Shown: in pieces, positions 1 to 9,152 of the stretch | How positions within the stretch are numbered: the first letter of the stretch is position 1 | How the letters are laid out: every line of letters starts with the position of its first letter | NCBI GenBank assembly: GCA_937929805.1 | Contig: CALFUT010000006.1 | Location: forward strand, 113,487-177,486 | DNA from: an uncultured Pirellulaceae bacterium | Lineage (GTDB): Bacteria; Planctomycetota; Planctomycetia; Pirellulales; Pirellulaceae | DNA length: 64,000 bases | Reading direction: 5' to 3' | The notes under the pieces: generated by a model | Databases searched by the model: none | What the model was told of the DNA's origin: nothing | Seen by the model: only the letters and a program-made list of their open reading frames with translations | Program-made: the position numbers and the translations under genes

Positions 1-1884
1 GGCGATTTTGTGTCGCTGACGCTACCAATTCAAACGCCTCACGCCGTCTGGGTTGCTGATTCGGAACGCACGCGCCTAGAAGATGTGACCGTCCATGCGA
101 GCACAAGTTTTGCGTTTTTTGAAACAGGCGGCGGTGCCAATGAGTACATCGGTTTGACGGTCGCCCCGGGATCGCGACCCGCCGGAGCCAGCGTCGATCG
201 ATTGTTGTCGAGTAATTACGATGCGTTTCATAGTAAAAACGCCAACGTTGGCCCACGCATTGAACGAGCCCATTTCTCAAGCATGGGAGATGATGGTGTC
301 GCAATCAACGGCGACTATCAATTACTTGTTCGCAACGATGGTAATTCGATTGTTGTGGCAAGGAAGTGGAACTTGTCGGTGTTTGAGGTCGGGGATCGAA
401 TCCGAGTCTTCAGTGAATCAACTGGACGCTACCACGAGTCTACGATCACAGGAGTTTCGGGGGCGGCGAACACCGGCATTAACTTCGGTGCCGCCCGAGA
501 TCAATGGTTGCCGGGATTGGCTGGTGCCCAAAATCAGTTTCGTGATGGGTTGAGATTGGAACTGTCGCAACCAATCCCCAACGCCGCTGGTGACCTTGTG
601 CAAAATCTTGACCGCAATGGAGCCGGTTTCCAAATTCTTGACTCCGTATTTGAAAACACACGAGCGCGAGGACTGGCTTTGAAGGCAGATGGCGGCACAG
701 TTGCCGGCAACACGATCCGTCACATCGCTACCACCGGGGTTTTAATAGCGCCGGAGTCCGAGTTTTTCGCTGAGGCCGGGTTTGCGAGTTCGGTGGTGGT
801 TGAAAATAATCACATTTCCGATGTTGGTTTTCAGCTTGACAGTCCGTACACACGGCACGGTGGAGGAATTTCGATCACGGCCGATCCGTCGACCAACTCC
901 CGTGGGCATGAAGATCTGCGAATCGAGAATAACTTGTTCGATCGAGTTATCGGAACCAACATTACGATTTCCAATGCGTCAGAAGTTAATGTGGCTGGCA
1001 ACCTGTTCCGTCGGTCTCATTTGGAAGATCGCGGCCATGGCGATGGACTTGGGGTCGATCGGCGTTCACTGGTCTGGGCAACGAATTCCGACAACCTTGT
1101 GTTCAGTGAAAACTTGGTTGATCGACCGGGTCCGTTCCTCCAGCGGAACGTCTCCCTAACTTCACCCGTTTCGAATGTCACGGGTCGGAATACCTTCCGC
1201 ACAATTAGCCAAGCAACGCAGGTCGTTGGGCGTGGGGTTGCTTATGGAGGGTCGGCCGAGTTTGGGGACACTGAAGTGGACTCCACCATCCAAGCATTGT
1301 TGCCGGGTGAAATTTCCGGGGCGAATAACTTGACCAATTATGATCGTGGGCTGAATCGAGTGGTGATCGATTTTGCTGATCTCCCGCGTGATGAATTATC
1401 CGTAGAAGATTTCGAATTCCGGGTGGGGAATTCGGGTGAGCCGGACGAGTGGTTACTCCTCGGTGCCGATTCCGACGTACCTCTTCCGTTGGTCAGAACG
1501 ATCAATGGTGGTTCTTCTAGTACAACACGCGTTGTGCTTGAATGGCCCGATCATGCGATCAAGAACCAGTGGCTGCAGGTGACCATTAGAGCAAATGGCA
1601 GCACCGGACTTGAGGCAGCCGATACTTTCTATTTTGGCAATCAAGTCGGTAACGTGGCCAACTTTAATTTGTCGCTCGGTAGGCCAGTGTTCGTCAACCT
1701 GTCGGACGTGCGAGGCGTGTTAAGGAACCGAACCCCCAACACGCAGGGAGACATCGGCAATCTGTACGATATCAATCGGGACGGGAAAGTTGATCGAGCG
1801 GACGTTGATATCGTTTTCGCCAACTACGCTCGACGGGGCGGTTTGATCAGTTTTCAAGCACCGATCCTGTCTCCGTTGTCTTGA
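1..1884 (+). CDS. Secreted right-handed beta-helix protein with C-terminal dockerin-like motif (5' partial)
   Basis: The frame is open to the first base of the window, so the GTG at 10 is probably internal and the N-terminus lies outside. The visible part has many short Asn/Asp-rich turns of the parallel beta-helix type (RIENNLFDRV, VVVENNHISDV), as in pectate-lyase-fold surface proteins. Near the end a calcium-binding loop, DINRDGKVDRADVDIVFANY, resembles half of a type I dockerin or an EF-hand, common at the end of planctomycete exported proteins. Inferred role: extracellular polysaccharide binding or cleavage; no catalytic residues could be assigned. It is followed by about 310 bp without a gene. 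Confidence 0.8.
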   Translation, partial: GDFVSLTLPIQTPHAVWVADSERTRLEDVTVHASTSFAFFETGGGANEYIGLTVAPGSRPAGASVDRLLSSNYDAFHSKNANVGPRIERAHFSSMGDDGVAINGDYQLLVRNDGNSIVVARKWNLSVFEVGDRIRVFSESTGRYHESTITGVSGAANTGINFGAARDQWLPGLAGAQNQFRDGLRLELSQPIPNAAGDLVQNLDRNGAGFQILDSVFENTRARGLALKADGGTVAGNTIRHIATTGVLIAPESEFFAEAGFASSVVVENNHISDVGFQLDSPYTRHGGGISITADPSTNSRGHEDLRIENNLFDRVIGTNITISNASEVNVAGNLFRRSHLEDRGHGDGLGVDRRSLVWATNSDNLVFSENLVDRPGPFLQRNVSLTSPVSNVTGRNTFRTISQATQVVGRGVAYGGSAEFGDTEVDSTIQALLPGEISGANNLTNYDRGLNRVVIDFADLPRDELSVEDFEFRVGNSGEPDEWLLLGADSDVPLPLVRTINGGSSSTTRVVLEWPDHAIKNQWLQVTIRANGSTGLEAADTFYFGNQVGNVANFNLSLGRPVFVNLSDVRGVLRNRTPNTQGDIGNLYDINRDGKVDRADVDIVFANYARRGGLISFQAPILSPLS

Positions 1885-2194
1885 TTTGAATCGCTCTCGC
1901 ATTGGTTTGTCGTTGTCGAACGACGGCCGCGGCCAAAGTTTGCAGCGAGATCACCTTTGGAACCGGTCCTCGAAATCCATAATCGATCGGGTTGCTCACC
2001 GGGTTAAACCAATCTTATTTAGTTAGCTTAGCTTCCGTTAGGGCTGCCTAAAGGGAGATGAAGTTCCCGCGATGGTTGCGTGTCGGAAAAAGCCAACTGA
2101 AAGTCATGATTTTTGATAAGTTGGCAATCGTAAGCAGGATTCTCATTTTCTGTTTCGTCCACTTCCGAAAATCGTGAACAAGGAACTTTGATCG
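1885..2194. other. Intergenic spacer, no gene seen
   Basis: This stretch separates the beta-helix protein from the 1178-residue protein. It has an A+T-rich patch near 2005-2035 that may hold the downstream promoter, and an AAGGA ribosome-binding site about 10 bases before the ATG at 2195. No repeat, terminator hairpin with a T-run, or RNA gene was recognised. Confidence 0.5.
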
Positions 2195-5100
2195 ATGCCT
2201 CTCCATCAGCACGAAACGCCTGAAGAACTTCAACGAGCACTCGGATGGAACCGCGAAGTTTCCAATGACCCGGTCGAACGTGAAAATTTGCGCAGCTACA
2301 TTTCGCTGCAACTATCGGCTGCCGGTCTGACGGCGCCGGAAGAAGAGCGTTCGCTGGCCAGATTTTCGCAGGGCATTCTCGAAAACTTGCGCGAGAAAAA
2401 CCGTTTACTCGATGGTCATCGCGCCCCGATCGACGCTCGAATTGAAGCGTTTCTGGGCAGCTATTTCGCCGACTTGAATTTGGAAACTCCGTTACGCGTG
2501 CCTTCGTCCAGTTTGGTGCTGGATCGACACGGGATGGCTCGCGAGTTAAGCCTGCCAGCGGACGGGTACGCGTTCACCAATAAGCTGGTTGACTCACGCA
2601 GGTTGCGAAATGGAGTATTAAACAACCCGGTTCATGATCGCCGCACCACTGCCGGCACCTTCCATATCGTTGAAGGCGGTCTACCGATCCCGGGCGACAA
2701 GCGTGCGGTGCCCAAGCAGACGTTCGCTCGTTTGATGCAGGCGGCACTCAAGCCACCCAAGGAAATGTTACTGTTGCCATACACGTCCGAATCGGCACGG
2801 CAGGCGTTCTCGTGGGTGTCTTTAATGCTGCGGCCACTGGTATGTCCCGAGGTGCCCGGCGTTTGTCCGGCTCAAACCATCGAGGTTCGTTTCTTTGCAC
2901 CGGCTAGTTTGGTCAGCAACCTAGATTTTGTTGAATCGATTTTTGGCAACGCGGGTGATCCGCTGGTGCCGACGAAAAACGCCGCTCTTGATGTGCACGG
3001 TTGGAGCGGCCACACAGGATGCGTGATTCTTGCTCCGCATTTGACTTCGATCCCCAAGAAGGATCTGGGTTTGCCTCACGTGAACGACGCGACCGAACGA
3101 CAGAAGCAAGACGGGATGTGCTGGTCGGAACCAGACGAATGCTACAACAACGGCACGGCATTCAAGTTGACCTGTCGCGATGAAACTGGAGTCGTTGTTA
3201 CGTTGATTGCGGACAACTATTACGGCTACTGCAAAAAAGAAGTCAAAACTCAGATCAGCTACGCTGCGAACTTGATGGGTGGCGTCGAAGAAGAACACGC
3301 GGGCGGTGCTTTGGCATTCGCGTCGTATTCGCTGGGCGATGAATTTCAGGTCAACAGCCGTCGCTACAACGGGCGGAGTTTCGAAGACGTGGCTCGTGAC
3401 TACGCGGCGTTTGTCGACGCCCGCCCGGACGGATATGGAGTCGATCGAAAGTTTCCCTCATTGATTTACATCCCGGAAAACGCACACGTTTCATTGAACA
3501 AACGCTGCGTGTCGTGGACTCGGTCCGATGGTAGTGAGCATCAGATTGCGCTTTCTCCAGAAAACGTCTACATCGCGCCAAGTGGCTACCAGATTCGGCT
3601 TGAGAAACATCCAGCGGCACCCTCTTGGCGGCTTGTCGGGACAGTGGGCGAGGGCGTGTTCTGTCACAAGCCGTGCACGGTCAGCGGCGGGGGAAAAAGC
3701 GAGATCAGTAAAAGCCTGAGAGACTACATGTTGTACGGTCCCATCTTCGTGGTCGACCAAGAAACGGATTTTGCAAAACTGGACGAGATTTTTGGCTACG
3801 ACTTTACAACACGTTGGCGATCTGACTACGGCGACAAACCAACTTATCAGGATGGCGTTCGACGCAAGTTCCTTGACCCGGCGCGGTCACTGGGTAGTTG
3901 CATCAAACTGTTGTCGCATTCGAACGACTTTAACGACGCGTACAACCAATGGCTGGACTCGATCCCGGCGCACATTTACGGGCTGGCGTTCATCATCAAG
4001 CGTTTCACTCGGCGAGGAATGGAAGGCGATTGGCGTGACCACTTTGGTGTCGACGTGGTCAATGGATCTCCGGGCCATGAATTGAAAGTGGGCGATCGCA
4101 GCCTAGTGGGAACTTACTTGCGAGTCGGCTTGTCCAATGGGCGTTGGCGTACGTTCAAAGTGCGTCAGGATTTTATCGCGGCTGCAAAGGTTCAGATGGA
4201 AGACGATATCAGCGCTAGCACGGTGGTGAACGCCGACTTAATTCAAGATGCGGGGGCCGCGGTCAAGAAGGCGGGAAGTTACAAATTTGTTCGCAACTGC
4301 GAGTTCCGACTGTTCCAAAGGCCGGATGATGCTGTGCACCGAGGTCTGGACGAGCAAACCGAATTTGATTTGGCTCGACCGGGCAATTTTATCAGTAACT
4401 TCGAACCGTTAACGTCCGACGAAGCGGCTGAATTGGTGGACGACGTGATTGGTTTCGACCAGTACACCCAGCCGATGCAGGACTTGTTGGTCGGAGCCAG
4501 CAAGCAAGAGGAAGGTTACGTCGTCAGCAGTGCTCATCCGCGTCTGATGAACGGCGTGCCGACCAAGAACCCGCGATACTTGCAGGATCGCCCCGACATG
4601 GTTCGCTCACGCGATACCTATCTGGCGCAGATTGGCGTGCGTTTGTTCCGAGCGATTCCTATGGATCAGCCGGTTCATGTTCCCGTCGGCGCGATTTTGA
4701 GTGGCCGTCGAAACAATCCTCCATCAGCCAAGGATGGGATTCGCTCGCTGGCGGTCTACAGTCCCTTGCACTATCAAGAGCTTCCCGAATTGATGATGGA
4801 CTACGTGTGTTCGTTGACCGGAAAAAGTCCAAGCACAACGGGAGCCGGCAGCGAAGGTGCGTTGACGAAGGGCCCATTCAATATGTTGATGACCACCGCG
4901 GATCTGAATGCCGCTTTGGTCGCGATGATCCTGACAGAGTTGGGTGGGTTCAGTACTCCGGCCGGTCACGTCGGGCCAGATTTTGAAGTCGGACACGACA
5001 TCAGTCTGTTGATCCCAGAAGTTTGGTGCCGCATGGGCCCAGACGAACGCGATCCGGCTAACTTAATTGAGAATCGAATGCTCGAGAAAATCGATGACTT

Positions 5101-5731
5101 CGATCACAACGGCGAGCGAATTCTGGCCAGTCGACTTGGCTATCGCATGACGCCTCGCTTTCTGACCCACTACCTGTCTCGCGTTTTTGACAATCCATCC
5201 AAGGTATTCACGGAAGAGATTCTTAATCCGGCTTTGCAAGATCATGACTCCTATGCCGACGGAATCAACTACATCATCGAGGCTCATCAACGTGTGGCCA
5301 GACAGTACCTCGAAGACGGCAGCTACAAGTTGGCTTGTCCGCCGTTGCAGGCGTTGCTGAGCATCATGGCCAACGGCAATTGGCATGGTCACGAGGTTAC
5401 CAGCCCGGAAGTTCGAAAAATGTTCACACGCGAATATTTATTGGCGAGTGATTGGTACCACGAGCGTTTGGCTCACAAGCAGCAGAACGATATCAAGCTT
5501 TGGACGCGGAAGTTGGAAGGCCTGCAAGCCTGTATCGACGAACCCAATCGAAAGGATTTGGTCAGCGAGCTTCAGCTGAAATCGCGTTTGGAGGAGGCGA
5601 CTGAAAAGTTGGCTCATGTGTCTTCGCCCGAATATTTGGACGAATTGGTTGGGACATTGGGTGCCGATCCGATGCGACCGATCGAGGTCTTGGTACCCTC
5701 TGAGGCGAATCTGGAAACGGTCGCGGTTTGA
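2195..5731 (+). CDS. Large conserved cytosolic protein, candidate PPi-type phosphoenolpyruvate carboxykinase
   Basis: 1178 residues, no signal peptide or membrane segment, ATG start with an AAGGA site upstream. The length and overall look match the roughly 130-kDa pyrophosphate-dependent PEP carboxykinases (EC 4.1.1.38) known from Entamoeba and Propionibacterium, which interconvert oxaloacetate plus PPi with PEP, CO2 and phosphate. A glycine-rich phosphate-loop-like segment, TVSGGGKSEISKSL, lies near residue 500, and a conserved-looking stretch ADNYYGYCKKEVKTQISYA lies near residue 340. The assignment comes from remembered family features, not from an alignment. The gene stands alone. If the call is wrong, it remains a large unknown enzyme with a GGGKS loop. 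Confidence 0.5.
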   Translation: MPLHQHETPEELQRALGWNREVSNDPVERENLRSYISLQLSAAGLTAPEEERSLARFSQGILENLREKNRLLDGHRAPIDARIEAFLGSYFADLNLETPLRVPSSSLVLDRHGMARELSLPADGYAFTNKLVDSRRLRNGVLNNPVHDRRTTAGTFHIVEGGLPIPGDKRAVPKQTFARLMQAALKPPKEMLLLPYTSESARQAFSWVSLMLRPLVCPEVPGVCPAQTIEVRFFAPASLVSNLDFVESIFGNAGDPLVPTKNAALDVHGWSGHTGCVILAPHLTSIPKKDLGLPHVNDATERQKQDGMCWSEPDECYNNGTAFKLTCRDETGVVVTLIADNYYGYCKKEVKTQISYAANLMGGVEEEHAGGALAFASYSLGDEFQVNSRRYNGRSFEDVARDYAAFVDARPDGYGVDRKFPSLIYIPENAHVSLNKRCVSWTRSDGSEHQIALSPENVYIAPSGYQIRLEKHPAAPSWRLVGTVGEGVFCHKPCTVSGGGKSEISKSLRDYMLYGPIFVVDQETDFAKLDEIFGYDFTTRWRSDYGDKPTYQDGVRRKFLDPARSLGSCIKLLSHSNDFNDAYNQWLDSIPAHIYGLAFIIKRFTRRGMEGDWRDHFGVDVVNGSPGHELKVGDRSLVGTYLRVGLSNGRWRTFKVRQDFIAAAKVQMEDDISASTVVNADLIQDAGAAVKKAGSYKFVRNCEFRLFQRPDDAVHRGLDEQTEFDLARPGNFISNFEPLTSDEAAELVDDVIGFDQYTQPMQDLLVGASKQEEGYVVSSAHPRLMNGVPTKNPRYLQDRPDMVRSRDTYLAQIGVRLFRAIPMDQPVHVPVGAILSGRRNNPPSAKDGIRSLAVYSPLHYQELPELMMDYVCSLTGKSPSTTGAGSEGALTKGPFNMLMTTADLNAALVAMILTELGGFSTPAGHVGPDFEVGHDISLLIPEVWCRMGPDERDPANLIENRMLEKIDDFDHNGERILASRLGYRMTPRFLTHYLSRVFDNPSKVFTEEILNPALQDHDSYADGINYIIEAHQRVARQYLEDGSYKLACPPLQALLSIMANGNWHGHEVTSPEVRKMFTREYLLASDWYHERLAHKQQNDIKLWTRKLEGLQACIDEPNRKDLVSELQLKSRLEEATEKLAHVSSPEYLDELVGTLGADPMRPIEVLVPSEANLETVAV

Positions 5732-5768
5732 GCTGGTGCAGTGAAGGCAAATTCGACAGCCCTGTCAC

Positions 5769-5902
5769 GGCTGTGATTTTTTCGAGAGCAAGGTTCGTAG
5801 TAAATCCTTTAGGCTTTCGGTTGTCGTTTTCAAGCGACTGAAGCCGCTACGACGAACGGCGCGAACCACCTATTGGAACGCATGTCACAAAAAATCACAG
5901 CC
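5769..5902. repeat. Small element with 14-bp terminal inverted repeats, copy 1
   Basis: The element starts with GGCTGTGATTTTTT and ends with its exact reverse complement AAAAAATCACAGCC. The interior holds GCAAGGTTCGTAGTAAA and CAAGCGACTGAAGCCGCTAC. A second copy with the same ends and interior lies at 55848-55969, about 50 kb away. There is no coding capacity, so it resembles a MITE or a REP-like palindromic element. It sits in the spacer after the PEPCK-like gene. Confidence 0.8.
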
Positions 5903-5945
5903 TCTCCGCGGCCGTGATTTTATGGAAACATGGCCTATTAATACC

Positions 5946-6006
5946 AGCCGTTTGGGCGCTAGCCCCGGACAATGGTGGTTCGTCCGTGGCTAGCGCCAAA
6001 ACGGCT
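5946..6006. repeat. 25-bp inverted repeat (cruciform)
   Basis: Arms at 5946-5970 and 5982-6006 match at 23 of 25 positions around an 11-base loop; each arm contains GGCGCTAGCC. There is no T-run, so it is not an obvious intrinsic terminator, although it lies between convergent genes and could act as a transcription barrier. Confidence 0.75.
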
Positions 6007-6126
6007 AGAAACAACACAGCCTCGTCCGGGGCGACGGAATGATTTTAACGTCACGGGTTCTCGGGGCTTCCGCCACCGAGCTACCGACGAGGACTCCTCC
6101 GGAGCCTGTGCCGTGTCGGTGTAAGA

Positions 6127-7611
6127 CTACCGCCGTCCTGTGGAGAGCAGCTTGCGGTCTTCGTTGAGCCGCTTTCGCACCTGTTCGGCTTGTTTCAGTT
6201 CGCCATTGAGTCCGCTCAAGGTTTTACGCTGGCGAGCCAATTGTTCGTCCTGTCTTTTTAGTCGCTCTTTCAAGTCGTTCATGATCTGACTTAGCTCGTC
6301 GCGGCGAATCTGTTCCGCTTCTAGCTTTCGTTCCATCTCGGCAACTCGGTTGGGAATGTTGCCCAGTCGTTCGGCGAGTTCTTCAAGTTCCAAGTCAATC
6401 TTGGAAATGGCTTCCTTGTTGACGATTTCAGGTGCCAGATTGCCAGTTTTTAATTCGGCAAGGATCGGCTCAATGGTGGAGACCGGCAGCGAGTAATTGG
6501 CGACTCGACCGGCTCGTGCGATGTTGATGCCAATGACCTTGCCGTCAATGTTGACGACGGGGCCACCACAGTTTCTTGCCGTCAACATGCTGTCGTGCTG
6601 GAACGCATCCGGAAACGCCTTTCTGCGTCGGCTTAACTTGCTGCCCATGCTATTCTGTTGATTGCTGCGTTGGTTTTGCGGACTGGCCTTGTCTTTTTCG
6701 GCCAAGGTCAGTTTGATTTTCTTTTCGGTATCACCTCGCATGATCGTCAACGTAATCCGTTCACCCGGGTCGTATTGTCCTAACGTTTCGCGAAGCGATT
6801 CAATGTCGGTGGTGTCGGTCGAATCGATTCGCGTGATCACATCATTGACCCACAATCCTGCTTCGTCGGCGGGTGACTTGCTGACGATGAACGTGATCCG
6901 GACACCATCGCGGTCCTCCAAATCAGTCATCGAGATTCCAATAAATGGCGTGGAAGGAGGGATTTCTCGTGTGTTGACGCTGACGATTCCAACGAGAGGG
7001 TCATTGTCTGGCAGTGGCGACGCGACCCACTGACCAATCTGCGGTGCGGGGTCGGTAGCGAACTGGACCACGTTCAAACTAGCTGCTTTGACTCGCAGCA
7101 TCGCTAGATCGGATTGAGCATGAATGCCGTACACTTCAGCCGGCAAGAGTTTTCCATTGGGCAACTGGCATTTGAGTTCCCCCTTTAGCTCGCTGGCCTT
7201 CGTCAGGATCAGACCGTCCGAGTCAACGATCAATCCCAGAGCCAACTGTCGGCCACCCGAGTAAATTTGCACGACTGACTTGCTGGCGGATTCGACGACT
7301 GGCTGAAAAAGGGCAACAAAATTGTTAGCTCGTTTGGAGTACTGTTCGACATTGCGTTTGCTTTGCGAGCGGCGTCGGCGATTGGGGCTTAGTTGGTACG
7401 GTTCGTCCGAGTCATCTTCTTGTTCTTCCGCTTCGTCTTCTTCAGCAGGGTCCTCGTCTTGCTCACCCAAGTCCTGCGAGTCGCTGTCTTGAACCAAAGC
7501 GGCAAAGGACGAGGTCGGGACGCAGATTGAGCTAGAGGTGATTGCGATCAGAATCAACAGCGAGAAGATGCTGTTGGCTCGGAGGGAAGAATTGTACAGG
7601 TTGAAAATCAT
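6127..7611 (-). CDS. Degenerate HtrA-like protein with PDZ inserted in the protease fold and C-terminal coiled coil
   Basis: The start is taken at the ATG at 7611, which puts a signal peptide (SIFSLLILIAITSSSICV) near the N-terminus; the longer track start at 7641 is a TTG. An acidic linker (residues 41-70) precedes a trypsin-like half-barrel. Where HtrA has TNAHV this protein has LTKASEL, so the catalytic His is lost. The Asp is kept (SDLAML, residue 168). A PDZ-like domain (about 218-306) follows, and only then the second half-barrel, with RNCGGPVV in place of GNSGGP, so Ser is replaced by Cys348. Residues after about 395 form a charged coiled coil. It lies 13 bp downstream of the intact HtrA gene. 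Inferred role: exported scaffold or regulator of that protease. Confidence 0.85.
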   Translation of the reverse strand: MIFNLYNSSLRANSIFSLLILIAITSSSICVPTSSFAALVQDSDSQDLGEQDEDPAEEDEAEEQEDDSDEPYQLSPNRRRRSQSKRNVEQYSKRANNFVALFQPVVESASKSVVQIYSGGRQLALGLIVDSDGLILTKASELKGELKCQLPNGKLLPAEVYGIHAQSDLAMLRVKAASLNVVQFATDPAPQIGQWVASPLPDNDPLVGIVSVNTREIPPSTPFIGISMTDLEDRDGVRITFIVSKSPADEAGLWVNDVITRIDSTDTTDIESLRETLGQYDPGERITLTIMRGDTEKKIKLTLAEKDKASPQNQRSNQQNSMGSKLSRRRKAFPDAFQHDSMLTARNCGGPVVNIDGKVIGINIARAGRVANYSLPVSTIEPILAELKTGNLAPEIVNKEAISKIDLELEELAERLGNIPNRVAEMERKLEAEQIRRDELSQIMNDLKERLKRQDEQLARQRKTLSGLNGELKQAEQVRKRLNEDRKLLSTGRR

Positions 7612-7624
7612 ACGGTTGTCAGGG

Positions 7625-8902
7625 CTAGTTGCTTTCGCCAACGACGACTTCCAGAGACATTGTCTTGCTGCGTCGCTTGATCTTGAAGGTGGTTTTTTGA
7701 AAGGGCAAAAGCTTTGCGATTGCTAATTCCAATTCGTTATAGGTTGAAATCTTGATTCCATCGATTCCCACGATTCGATCCATCGGTTTAAGTCCAGCTT
7801 TGTCGGCCGGTCCTTTGTCTTTGACGTCGGTGATTCGGTTGGAGTTCGGTCGGACAGTGAAACCCATGTAGGGAGTTCCATCGATCACCAAGCCCCGATC
7901 CATTTTGTCCCAATTGTCCGAATAGACATCGATCGGCGCGTGTAGATTGTCCCAGAGCTTGGACCCGATGCGGCTATGGATTCCGATTACTTCTCCGTTC
8001 ATGTCGACCAATGGTCCACCTGAATCACCACCCACAAGCGTGCAGTCGGTTTGCAGTCGCGAGTGATGGTTGCTGATGATGCGGCCGGCTCGGAAGACCA
8101 GCCCTCGCTTTTCATCGATGCCACCAGGGTGCCCAACCGCCATGACCCATTGACCGGGTTGCAGTTCGGCCGACAGGCCGATTTCTAGGTGAGGAAAACG
8201 CTTGCCTTCCGTTTCGGCAATCTTCAACATTCCGTAATCAAGATTCCGGGCAAGCCCCAACGTGTTGGCTTCAACGATGCGACCGTCGGGAAAGGTCACA
8301 TTTGCAACACCGCCTGGGCGACCAATCACATGAGCTGCTGTCAGAATATAGCCATCGTCCGAAACAACGACGCCAGAACCTTGAGCCATTCCGATCTGAA
8401 TGTTGACGGTTGCTGGAGAGACCTGATCGGCAAGGGATGCAAAATGTTCCTCCATCGCTTTGAGTTCTTCTAACGTGGAAGGAGATTTTCCATCAAACAG
8501 AAAATCAAGCGAGGTGGCGGCTAGTTCAACATTGTCTTCTTGCGAAAGTGAATCGGTGTCCGATTTCGGGTCCGCTTTTGGATCGGGCGTCGACATGGCG
8601 GCCGAACTAGAATCTTCTTCATCTTCAGGTTTGGCAGCGTCGGGCGAATCGGATTCACTTCTCGGCGCAAGGTCCATTTCCTCAGGACGAGTCGGTCGAT
8701 CCAGCGGAATATCTAGGTCCAGCGGCAGGTCCAATTCGTCATCAAGCTCATCGTCATCGGCCGGAATCGTTTCTGGATCTTCGGTCACGACTTGGATCAT
8801 CGCGGCTGTCGCGCTCGCTTTCCAGCTGGGCGAATCGAATCCGAGCGTGATCACTAGGATCACCGGTAGCAGAGCGATCGAAGGTCGTGAAGTCGACAGC
8901 AT
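7625..8902 (-). CDS. HtrA/DegP-like exported serine protease with C-terminal PDZ
   Basis: The ATG at 8902 is preferred to the TTG one codon upstream. The N-terminus (IALLPVILVITLGF) looks like an export signal or anchor. A long acidic, Ser-rich linker (about 40-125) leads to a trypsin-like domain with a complete triad: His191 in ILTAAHVIG, Asp222 in NLDYGML, Ser294 in GGDSGGPLV. A PDZ domain covers roughly residue 345 to the end (GPADKAGLKPMDRIVGIDG). Length (425) fits HtrA proteases with one PDZ. Expected role: envelope protein quality control. It is the first gene of a two-gene minus-strand operon with the degenerate paralogue. Confidence 0.9.
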   Translation of the reverse strand: MLSTSRPSIALLPVILVITLGFDSPSWKASATAAMIQVVTEDPETIPADDDELDDELDLPLDLDIPLDRPTRPEEMDLAPRSESDSPDAAKPEDEEDSSSAAMSTPDPKADPKSDTDSLSQEDNVELAATSLDFLFDGKSPSTLEELKAMEEHFASLADQVSPATVNIQIGMAQGSGVVVSDDGYILTAAHVIGRPGGVANVTFPDGRIVEANTLGLARNLDYGMLKIAETEGKRFPHLEIGLSAELQPGQWVMAVGHPGGIDEKRGLVFRAGRIISNHHSRLQTDCTLVGGDSGGPLVDMNGEVIGIHSRIGSKLWDNLHAPIDVYSDNWDKMDRGLVIDGTPYMGFTVRPNSNRITDVKDKGPADKAGLKPMDRIVGIDGIKISTYNELELAIAKLLPFQKTTFKIKRRSKTMSLEVVVGESN

Positions 8903-9152
8903 CAAAACGGTTCCGAGAGTGAACAGGGAGTAACGATTTTTCAGGTATTTTGGCGTGAGCTACCTCGCCCGCCGTGTTGACCGCATAACTGTAGGTTAAA
9001 GTTATGGCAAATACAGGCGAAAATCGAGCCCGCCGAAAATACGCGAGAGCCTTCAGATGCCGGTTTTTACCGGGCAGGCTCATTTTAACCGCGGTTTTGA
9101 CAAATGGGAAACACACCGCAGTTGCCTGCAAGCACCTCCAAGCGACGCTGAA

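Noticed and set aside
8460-8933. Plus-strand Ser-rich ORF of 157 residues
   Set aside because: Antisense shadow of the acidic linker of the HtrA-like gene.
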